The notes under the pieces are model-generated. The model was not told the origin of the DNA, did no database searches, and worked only from the letters and a program-made list of their open reading frames with translations. Positions 13,083-17,949 of a DNA stretch of 17,949 nt are shown piece after piece; the first letter of the stretch is position 1, and the number at the start of each line of letters is the position of its first letter. A program made the translations under genes and the position numbers. Source of the DNA: Deltaproteobacteria bacterium (GTDB lineage: Bacteria > Desulfobacterota_C > Deferrisomatia > Deferrisomatales > JACRMM01); assembly GCA_016218905.1 (NCBI GenBank), contig JACRCS010000772.1, positions 1 to 17,949 of the forward strand. The letters are read 5' to 3'.

Positions 13083-13943
13083 ATGTTCCGAAAGCTCATC
13101 GTTCCAGCGGATCTCGCAGGCATGTTCGAGGACTTCTCCTCGTGCTTTCAGGGTGCCCCGGCGGCTGGAGTTGAAGAGGTGCACTTGGTGCACCTCTTCC
13201 CGCCCCACGGCGTTCGGAGCTACTTTCGGCAGATCGACCAGCCGTACCTGGAACGACAGGCCGAGGCCCTCCGTGGATTGGGGCTCAGTGTGACGGCTCA
13301 TACGGCCGTGGGCTCGCCGGCCCGGGAGATCAACCGGGTTGCAGCCGAGCGGCGCGCTGACGCGGTGGCCGTCTGCTCCCTCTCCCACGGCGTGATCGAG
13401 GAGCTTGTCCTCCACCCCGTGGCCGACGCGCTCCTCCATGACGCACGGTTCCCGCTGCTCGTACTCAACTGCGGGCGAGAACGGCCTGCCTCGGCGCCGT
13501 TCGAAAACCTCTTCCGCCACATCCTCTTCGCGACCGACTTCTCCGAGGGCGCCCAGGAGGCCGAAGGCCTTGTCGAGCGGATCGCCGCCGCGAAGAAGAG
13601 CCGCGTGACCCTCGTGCACGTCCAGGAGCAGCGCCGGATCTTCCCCCACCTGGAGGACCGGCTCGCGGAGTTCACCCGCGTCGACCGGGAGCGGCTTCGG
13701 GCCCTTGAACGGAGGTTGCGGAAGAAGGGCGCGAGCGCGGTGGATCTGCACGTTCCCTGCGGGCACCCCGTGCCCGTTCTCCTGGGACTCCTCCGCGACC
13801 TCCAGCCGAGCCTCACAATCCTGGGCCACCAGGGAAGAGACCGGGTGACGGAGTTCGTCACGGGGAGTGTGGCCCACGGCGTCGCTCGTGGGGCATCGAC
13901 GCCCGTGCTGCTCATTCCCGCGCGGCCCCGTCCCGGGACCTGA
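13083..13943 (+). CDS. Universal stress protein, tandem UspA domains (second copy)
   Basis: The 286-residue protein has two Usp-like halves: MFRKLIVPADLAGMFEDFSS with ADAVAVCSLSHGVIEELVLH, and HILFATDFSEGAQEAEGLVE with LTILGHQGRDRVTEFVTGSV. The second half keeps the GHQGRDRVTEFVTGS nucleotide pattern. The first half has CSLSHGVIEEL instead of GSxGxG and may not bind ATP. It is as long as the minus-strand Usp at 2324-3178 but clearly divergent from it. An AGGAGG ribosome site lies six bases before the ATG. Its specific role is unknown; the presence of one Usp in each arm of the island is notable. Confidence 0.9.
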   Translation: MFRKLIVPADLAGMFEDFSSCFQGAPAAGVEEVHLVHLFPPHGVRSYFRQIDQPYLERQAEALRGLGLSVTAHTAVGSPAREINRVAAERRADAVAVCSLSHGVIEELVLHPVADALLHDARFPLLVLNCGRERPASAPFENLFRHILFATDFSEGAQEAEGLVERIAAAKKSRVTLVHVQEQRRIFPHLEDRLAEFTRVDRERLRALERRLRKKGASAVDLHVPCGHPVPVLLGLLRDLQPSLTILGHQGRDRVTEFVTGSVAHGVARGASTPVLLIPARPRPGT

Positions 13944-13970
13944 GGGCAGCAAGCCCGAGGAGGAAGTCCG

Positions 13971-14181
13971 ATGGCCAAGACGCACCCAGTGGAGGTGAAG
14001 ATCCTCGACGCTCCCGGACCGACCGGCTGCGGCTGTGGGAGCCCCCGGGGGGCCGGGGTACACGCTGATGCGCCGCACCTTCCCCCCACCGCTGGTTGCT
14101 ATCGACGGAGAGGCTCGGTTCGCCGGGAGCATCCAGGTTGCGAAGATCGTCAAGGCGGTGGGCACGCTGCTCGGCGCGTGA
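13971..14181 (+). pseudogene. Thioredoxin-fold protein with frameshift and apparent internal deletion
   Basis: With a good GGAGGAAG site, the ATG at 13971 starts MAKTHPVEVKILDAPGPTGC and then GCGSP. The original frame then runs into unrelated arginine-rich sequence. In the frame one base further on, translation gives FPPPLVAIDGEARFAGSIQV and then AKIVKAVGTLLGA, ending at the TGA at 14179-14181. The two pieces look like the start (CxC/CxxC site) and end (cis-Pro, IDGxxRFAG) of one small thioredoxin-like protein. The middle 40 or so residues expected in a thioredoxin fold are absent, and the junction is the G/C-run around 14041-14056. It is either a genuine decayed gene or an assembly collapse in a GC-rich run. 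It lies between usp and the lipoyl carrier. Confidence 0.55.
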
Positions 14182-14229
14182 CCGCCGGGGAGTCTTCCTC
14201 GCTCTCAACCCGTTCCGGAGGAGTCGGTC

Positions 14230-14673
14230 ATGGAAGGATTTCTGGACTTTACCCACGACAAGTTCCTCTTCCGCGTGAAGGAAGGCTACCGGTACAGCCG
14301 TGACCACTTCTGGGCGGACATCCAGGGCGAGGTTGCGGTTGTCGGCATCGCCGACTTCCTCCAGAAGGCCCGGGGGGACGTGGCCTTCCTGGAGACGGCG
14401 GAGGCCGGCCTGACGGTCACCGTCGGGCAGGAGGCGGGAAGGGTCGAGACGATCAAGGCGACCTACGGAATCTTGTGTCCTGTGGCCGGCACGATCGTAG
14501 AGGTCAACTCGGAGCTGGAGGAAAGTCCTTTTCTTCTGAACGACGACCCCTACGGCGCCGGCTGGGTCTACAAGGTTCGCCTCGCTGAGGAGGAACGAGG
14601 GGAGGGCTTGCTCGCGGCGGACGCCTACCTGAAACTCATGATCGAGAAGATCATCGAGGAGGTGAAGGAATGA
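14230..14673 (+). CDS. gcvH: GcvH-like lipoyl carrier protein (no glycine-cleavage partners nearby)
   Basis: The 147-residue protein has the lipoyl/biotinyl beta-barrel of glycine cleavage protein H: YSRDHFWADIQGEVAVVGIA, then GLTVTVGQEAGRVETIKATY and LCPVAGTIVEVNSELEESP. The lysine of ETIKAT (K76) is in the position lipoylated in H proteins (ESVKA in typical GcvH). A cysteine at 83 sits just beyond the lipoyl hairpin. NDDPYGAGWVYKVRL matches the H-protein ending, and a helical tail follows. GGAGGAG precedes the ATG. No gcvT, gcvP or lpd lies in the window, but lipA and a lipM-like gene are a few genes downstream. It may therefore be a dedicated lipoate-dithiol carrier. Its stop overlaps the start of the first DGC gene. 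Confidence 0.93.
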   Translation: MEGFLDFTHDKFLFRVKEGYRYSRDHFWADIQGEVAVVGIADFLQKARGDVAFLETAEAGLTVTVGQEAGRVETIKATYGILCPVAGTIVEVNSELEESPFLLNDDPYGAGWVYKVRLAEEERGEGLLAADAYLKLMIEKIIEEVKE

Positions 14674-15095
14674 TGAGCACCGGCGGAAAGACCGTGGTCG
14701 TGCTGCCGTGCAGCGGCATCGGCAAAGTCTTCGGGGCGCTCGCCCGGGAGACCGCCTACGAGGTAGTGGAGCGGGTGCGCCCCGGCGTGACCTCGCTCAC
14801 CTGTCTTCCCCTCCTGGTCGTTGAGGATGCCGAAGCGCTGGCCCTGGTGAAGAGAAATCCCGTCATCACCATCGACGGCTGCCAGAAGGGGTGCGCGAAG
14901 AAGAGCCTGGAGGCCCAGGGGGCGCAGGCGGCCCGGCAGCTCCAAGCCATCGACTTCTACAAGGCCCGCAAGGACCTCAAACCCGATGGGATCGCGGAAC
15001 TCGACGAAACAGGGCGAAAGCTCGCAGCGCTTGCGGCCGAGGACATTGGGGCGCTCGTCGACGAGTGCTTGGCGCAGGAGAGCGTCCCATGCTGA
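14670..15095 (+). CDS. DGC-domain (putative zinc-binding) protein, first of a tandem pair
   Basis: The 141-residue protein begins at an ATG overlapping the lipoyl carrier's stop (ATGATGA). Key features are VVVLPCSGIGKVFG with C14, SLTCLPLL with C45, and ITIDGCQKGCAKKSLEAQGA with C71 and C75, the DGCxxxC motif that names the DGC domain family. Four cysteines at these positions could build a soft-metal site. The last residue is also a cysteine (ESVPC). Members are found near redox and heavy-metal genes; the biochemical role is not established. The tight overlaps on both sides imply coordinated stoichiometry with the lipoyl carrier and with the second DGC protein. Cytosolic: no signal peptide. 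Confidence 0.85.
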   Translation: MMSTGGKTVVVLPCSGIGKVFGALARETAYEVVERVRPGVTSLTCLPLLVVEDAEALALVKRNPVITIDGCQKGCAKKSLEAQGAQAARQLQAIDFYKARKDLKPDGIAELDETGRKLAALAAEDIGALVDECLAQESVPC

Positions 15096-15499
15096 ATATC
15101 GCCGTGATGAAGGTCGGCGTCGTGTCGTGCAGCGGCGAAGAGCTTCCCGAGGGCACGGTGTCCCGCCTGGCGTGCCGGGAGGTCCTCGACGGGCTCCGGC
15201 CCCACGAGACGGTCACCATCTGCCTGCCGCTCTTCATCGCCGGGGGCGAGGAGGAACGGCGCTTCGCCGCGACCTTCCCCACCATCACCGTGGACGGCTG
15301 CGAGAAGCGCTGCGCCCAGCGCGGAACGGGGAAGCTCTCGGGCAAGCCGGCGAGGGCCCTGGTCGTGTCCGAAATCTTGGCAGAGCGAGGCCTCGCCGTT
15401 CCGACGCGCCGCCGCAACCTGGAAGAGGAGGATAGGGCGGCGGTTCACGCGGTGGCCGACGAGATCGCGAAGACGGTGGACGAGGTCCTGAACGCCTGA
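15089..15499 (+). CDS. DGC-domain protein, second of a tandem pair
   Basis: The protein is 136 residues from the ATG at 15089, which overlaps the previous stop (ATGCTGA) and is preceded by AGGAGAG. The motifs repeat those of its neighbour: VGVVSCSGEELPEG with C14, TVTICLPLF with C45, and ITVDGCEKRCAQRGTGKLSG with C71 and C75. The four cysteines fall at identical residue numbers in both proteins, so they arose by tandem duplication and may act as a heterodimer. An additional cysteine is at C29. A longer upstream frame that overlaps the first DGC gene was rejected. The function is unproven; the neighbours suggest a thiol or metal task linked to the lipoyl carrier. Confidence 0.86.
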   Translation: MLNIAVMKVGVVSCSGEELPEGTVSRLACREVLDGLRPHETVTICLPLFIAGGEEERRFAATFPTITVDGCEKRCAQRGTGKLSGKPARALVVSEILAERGLAVPTRRRNLEEEDRAAVHAVADEIAKTVDEVLNA

Positions 15500-15512
15500 G
15501 AGGAGCGCAGCG

Positions 15513-15935
15513 ATGGCGACCTACCGCAACCGGGTCGAGTGGAAGGGGGAGCACAAGGGGGTCACCGAGTGCCAGAACGGCGTGGCACTCGACTTCTCCG
15601 CCCCGCCCGATCTCTACGGCCTCCCCGACGTCCTTACGCCCGAGGACGCCTTCGTCGCGGCGGCGAACACCTGCTACCACATGATGGTCCTCTGGGCGAT
15701 GCAACGCTTCCAGATCGAACTCGTCGCCTTCGAGTGCGAGGCGGTGGCCGAGGTCGAGGAGTACCTCGACAAGACCTCCTGGTTCAAGACCGTGGCCCTC
15801 TATCCGAAGCTCGTGGTCTCCGGCAAGGCCGAGGCCATAGTGCGGCGTGCCCTGAATCTGGCTCTGAAGTACTCCACCATCTGCCAGTCCCTGAAGAGTG
15901 AGGTCTCGGTGCACCCGACCGTCACGGTTCGATGA
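15513..15935 (+). CDS. OsmC/Ohr-family thiol peroxidase-like protein
   Basis: The 140-residue protein contains both conserved cysteine regions of the OsmC family: [20 protein letters not shown] with C54, and [20 protein letters not shown] with C124. Family members reduce organic hydroperoxides, and Ohr/OsmC enzymes are known to be recycled by lipoylated proteins and lipoamide dehydrogenase. That fits a position between a lipoyl carrier and lipA. It has no signal peptide. The family's usual arginine could not be confirmed by eye. GAGGAG lies eight bases before the ATG. It might alternatively act on another thiol adduct, for instance an arsenical, but that is inference. Confidence 0.9.
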   Translation: MATYRNRVEWKGEHKGVTECQNGVALDFSAPPDLYGLPDVLTPEDAFVAAANTCYHMMVLWAMQRFQIELVAFECEAVAEVEEYLDKTSWFKTVALYPKLVVSGKAEAIVRRALNLALKYSTICQSLKSEVSVHPTVTVR

Positions 15936-15951
15936 GGGGGGAGAAGCGGCT

Positions 15952-16827
15952 GTGACCTCGGCAGCGCCCTTGTGGCTCCTTGAGGAAATCCGCCGAGCCC
16001 GTCGAGGGGAGGGGCGGGAGCGGATGGCGGCGACCCAACGGGTGGTGAGTGCGCACGGCCTCTCGACCGTGTGCGAGAGCGCCCGGTGCCCCAACCGGGG
16101 GGAGTGCTTCTCAGTGCGCACCGCCACGTTCCTTATCCTCGGGGAAGTCTGCACCCGGGGATGCGCCTTCTGCGCCGTGGCACACGGGAAGCCCGAGCCG
16201 CCGCGGGAAGATGAGCCTGAGCGCCTCGCCCGGGCCGTGGAGGAGCTGGGGCTCGATCACGTGGTGGTGACCTCGGTGACCCGGGACGACCTGCCCGATG
16301 GCGGCGCGGACCACTTCGCCCGGGTGGTGGCAGCCCTTCGCAGGGACTGCCCCGGGGTCACGGTCGAGCTGCTCGTCCCGGACTTCGCCGGCTCCGACGA
16401 AGCCCTGGCGGCCGTGGTGACCGCTCGTCCCGACGTCCTCGCCCACAACATAGAGACCGTGCCGAGGCTCTACCCGCGGGTGCGCCGGGGCGCCGGCTAC
16501 GAGCGGTCCCTGGGGCTCCTTCGCCGGAGCAAAGAACTCGACGGCCGCCTTCCCACCAAGTCCGGCCTCATGCTGGGCTTGGGGGAGACCGCCGAGGAGG
16601 TGGAGGCCACCCTGGCGAACCTCGCCGGCGCCCGCTGCGACCTCCTGACCCTGGGGCAGTACCTGTCGCCATCGCCTCTCCACGCGCCGGTCGAGCGGTA
16701 CGTCGAACCCGAGGAGTTCGACACCTGGCGGGCCAAGGCGGAGGCGATGGGGTTTCGAAGCGTCGCTGCCGCGGCCCTGGTCAGGAGTTCCTACAAGGCC
16801 CCCCTCTTCTTCGAGGCACTCGCGTGA
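15952..16827 (+). CDS. lipA: Lipoyl synthase LipA
   Basis: The protein is 291 residues from the GTG at 15952, with GGGGGAG about nine bases upstream; a longer frame reaching into osmC was rejected. Lipoyl synthase inserts two sulfurs into a protein-bound octanoyl chain. The auxiliary cluster motif is [12 protein letters not shown] (C40, C45, C51) and the radical SAM cluster CTRGCAFC (C66, C70, C73). The C-terminal RSSYKA provides the serine ligand (S280). Further family signatures are [28 protein letters not shown] and [10 protein letters not shown]. The length is near normal. The stop overlaps the GTG of the octanoyltransferase gene (GTGA), so the two lipoylation steps are translationally coupled. 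The nearby cysteine desulfurase and Fe-S protein could support cluster repair. Confidence 0.97.
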   Translation: MTSAAPLWLLEEIRRARRGEGRERMAATQRVVSAHGLSTVCESARCPNRGECFSVRTATFLILGEVCTRGCAFCAVAHGKPEPPREDEPERLARAVEELGLDHVVVTSVTRDDLPDGGADHFARVVAALRRDCPGVTVELLVPDFAGSDEALAAVVTARPDVLAHNIETVPRLYPRVRRGAGYERSLGLLRRSKELDGRLPTKSGLMLGLGETAEEVEATLANLAGARCDLLTLGQYLSPSPLHAPVERYVEPEEFDTWRAKAEAMGFRSVAAAALVRSSYKAPLFFEALA

Positions 16828-17663
16828 ACGCCTGGCGCCTCCTCCCCCTAGAGAGCCTCGACCCCTCCGTCAACATGGCCGTGGACGAGGCGCTGCTGCG
16901 GCTCCACGCCGAGGGGGAAGCCCCTCCTACCGTGCGCTTCTACCAGTGGTCGCCCCCCGCCGTGTCTCTGGGGCGGTTCCAGCGCCTCAACGCCTTCGAC
17001 CTGGGGGCGTGCCGCCGCCTGGGCCTCACCGTGGTGCGCAGGTCCACCGGGGGCCGGGCCGTGCTTCACCAGGGCGACCTCACCTACAGCGTGGTGGCGG
17101 GAACCGCGGACGGGGTTCCCCCCCCGGTCGCCGCCTCCTATGACTTGGTAAGCAGGGGCCTCGCGGAAGGCTTGCGGCTGCTCGGGGTCGAGGTGGAGCC
17201 CGGCCGGGAGGCCACAAAAGCTGCCGGACCCGCGGTCTGCTTCCTTCGCTCGGCGGCGGGAGACCTCACCCATCGGGGGCGGAAGTTCGTGGGCAGCGCC
17301 CAGAGCTGGCGGGGAGAGTCGATGCTTCAGCACGGGTCGGTGCTCCTGAAGAGTCAGACGGACCTCTGGGTCGAACTCCTGGGCCCGGCGGCCTCCACGT
17401 CCTCCCTGCGCGCACGGCTCGCGAGCCGGACGACGTCCTTGGGAGAGGTCCTGGGCCGAACGGTCGAGCCGGATGAGGTTGCCCGAGCGCTGGCCCAGGG
17501 GTTGGAGAGAGTCCTGAAGGTTCGCCTGGAACCGGGCGCCCTCACCGCGGAGGAACGGGCCTTGGCTCGAGAGTTCGCGGCCGCAGAGTTCACGTCCTTG
17601 AACCGCACGGACGGGGCAGCCGTCGACAACGACGGCGGTCCACGGCTTGGATTCCCGCTGTAG
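16824..17663 (+). CDS. lipM: LipM-type octanoyltransferase / lipoate-protein ligase family
   Basis: The 279-residue protein starts at the GTG overlapping the lipA stop. The BPL/LplA/LipB fold is shown by [20 protein letters not shown] and by [20 protein letters not shown] with K154. The cysteine in [20 protein letters not shown] (C139) is in the place of the catalytic Cys of LipM (C150 in B. subtilis), which transfers octanoate from acyl carrier protein to GcvH. True LplA lipoate ligases lack this Cys and instead use ATP. LipM is therefore the better call, giving, with LipA, complete de novo lipoylation of the GcvH-like protein. Either activity would still modify that carrier. The C-terminal 30 residues look unconserved. 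Confidence 0.88.
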   Translation: MNAWRLLPLESLDPSVNMAVDEALLRLHAEGEAPPTVRFYQWSPPAVSLGRFQRLNAFDLGACRRLGLTVVRRSTGGRAVLHQGDLTYSVVAGTADGVPPPVAASYDLVSRGLAEGLRLLGVEVEPGREATKAAGPAVCFLRSAAGDLTHRGRKFVGSAQSWRGESMLQHGSVLLKSQTDLWVELLGPAASTSSLRARLASRTTSLGEVLGRTVEPDEVARALAQGLERVLKVRLEPGALTAEERALAREFAAAEFTSLNRTDGAAVDNDGGPRLGFPL

Positions 17664-17719
17664 AGTGATGAGGTAGAAACAATGATCGACCCTCCGCGAC
17701 GGCACGCCTTGCAGCCGTA

Positions 17720-17744
17720 TGCGCCCGGACGACGGGCAGGCGCA
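17720..17744 (+). other. Hairpin in the gap before arsM
   Basis: TGCGCC (17720-17725) pairs with GGCGCA (17739-17744), with a possible inner CCG/CGG. It lies in the 164-base gap between the octanoyltransferase and arsM genes. No T-run follows, and I found no convincing promoter in the gap. An open frame starting at 17682 runs through the gap and past the arsM start without homology, so I do not call it a gene. Confidence 0.25.
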
Positions 17745-17827
17745 GGGACGAGATTCTCTGCGTCCTTTGGAAGCGGACTTCGTCTTCATGGTGCCAGTGA
17801 AGTCAACGATGCCGGAGGAGGCAGACG

Positions 17828-17949
17828 ATGCACACCATGGAGCACGATGAGATTCGCAAGTTGGTCAGGGAGAACTACGGCAAGGTGGCGCAGACGACGC
17901 GGGCGGGCTGCGGCTGCTCACCGGTTGGGACATCTGCCTGCTGCACACC
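17828..17949 (+). CDS. arsM: Arsenite S-adenosylmethionine methyltransferase ArsM, 5' end only
   Basis: The ATG at 17828 is preceded by GGAGGAGG. The first 40 codons read MHTMEHDEIRKLVRENYGKV, then AQTTRAGCGCSPVGTSACCT, and run off the window. The opening helix (IRKLVRENYGKVA) and the cysteine-rich GCGCSPxxxSACC are characteristic of bacterial ArsM-type methyltransferases, which convert As(III) to mono-, di- and trimethylarsenic species using SAM and reduced thiols. The catalytic cysteines and SAM-binding motif would lie beyond the window. It is the last gene of the visible plus-strand block, after the lipoylation genes. Its own gap of 164 bases could hold an independent promoter. Confidence 0.85.
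   Translation, partial: MHTMEHDEIRKLVRENYGKVAQTTRAGCGCSPVGTSACCT

Noticed and set aside
12978..14165. Long minus-strand open frame opposite the second Usp gene
   Set aside because: Antisense shadow of a convincing UspA gene; the composition is unlike a protein.
14230..14673. GcvH as part of an ordinary glycine cleavage system
   Set aside because: No gcvT, gcvP or lpd is present in the window, and the C-terminal extension and ars/lipA context differ. It cannot be excluded that partners lie elsewhere in the genome.
16824..17663. Lipoate-protein ligase LplA (salvage)
   Set aside because: The Cys in [10 protein letters not shown] matches the catalytic Cys of LipM octanoyltransferases, and coupling to lipA favours de novo synthesis.
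17682..17827. Open frame beginning MIDPPRRHALQPY in the gap before arsM
   Set aside because: No ribosome site or recognisable domain, and it runs through the arsM start in another frame.
1..17949. tRNA, rRNA or CRISPR arrays
   Set aside because: No regularly spaced repeats, tRNA-like cloverleaf ends or rRNA-like conserved stretches were seen by eye; a tRNAscan or CRISPR finder run would settle it.

Overview
This high-GC window carries an arsenic resistance island. It probably comes from an anaerobic, selenocysteine-decoding bacterium of the Desulfobacterota/deltaproteobacterial type. That guess rests on the GC-rich codon use, an AhpD-like gene with an in-frame UGA and a SECIS-like hairpin, a MeaB-like gene end, and a set of redox genes I associate with that group. 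The taxonomic assignment is inference with low confidence.

Layout. Positions 2-175 hold the 3' end of a MeaB-like GTPase gene, followed by a terminator-like hairpin. Positions about 430-1400 hold a badly decayed IS21-family transposase (IstA), which abuts and appears to have truncated a minus-strand radical SAM gene. The minus-strand block (about 1275-5144, transcribed right to left) reads arsR, arsC (LMW-phosphatase type), acr3 (arsenite efflux), a tandem UspA gene, then the truncated radical SAM gene. From a compact divergent region with a good sigma70 promoter (TTGTCA-17-TATACA), a long plus-strand block runs to the end of the window. Its first part contains a membrane-anchored thioredoxin, the remnant of an AhpD/CMD gene, a second arsR followed by a palindromic operator-like site, three exported thioredoxin-fold proteins, a 54-residue protein, a fourth exported thioredoxin, a CcdA-type membrane electron carrier, a small cytosolic thioredoxin and a sigma-70-like factor. 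The second part contains a two-CxxC-region CMD protein with a Cys-rich tail, a 47-residue protein, the putative AhpD-like selenoprotein (CxxU), a cysteine desulfurase, an Fe-S protein, a second UspA, a broken thioredoxin-like gene, a GcvH-like lipoyl carrier, two tandem DGC-domain proteins, an OsmC-family protein, lipoyl synthase LipA, a LipM-type octanoyltransferase and the 5' end of arsM (arsenite methyltransferase).

How the parts may work together. ArsC reduces arsenate using thioredoxin, Acr3 exports arsenite, and ArsM methylates it. The thioredoxin/CcdA set supplies dithiol reducing power inside and outside the membrane. The unusual part is a complete de novo lipoylation kit (LipM + LipA + a GcvH-like acceptor with the lipoyl lysine) with no glycine-cleavage genes, lying directly before arsM, together with two cysteine-rich DGC proteins, OsmC and a cysteine desulfurase. 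Dihydrolipoate is a classic high-affinity As(III) ligand. I propose, as inference, that the lipoylated carrier is a dedicated dithiol arm for binding, shuttling or redox handling of arsenic. The second main observation is the unannotated selenoprotein: read normally, its gene looks broken at UGA 11138-11140, but the UGA sits exactly at the second Cys of the CxxC motif and is followed by a perfect 6-bp hairpin with an AGGU loop.
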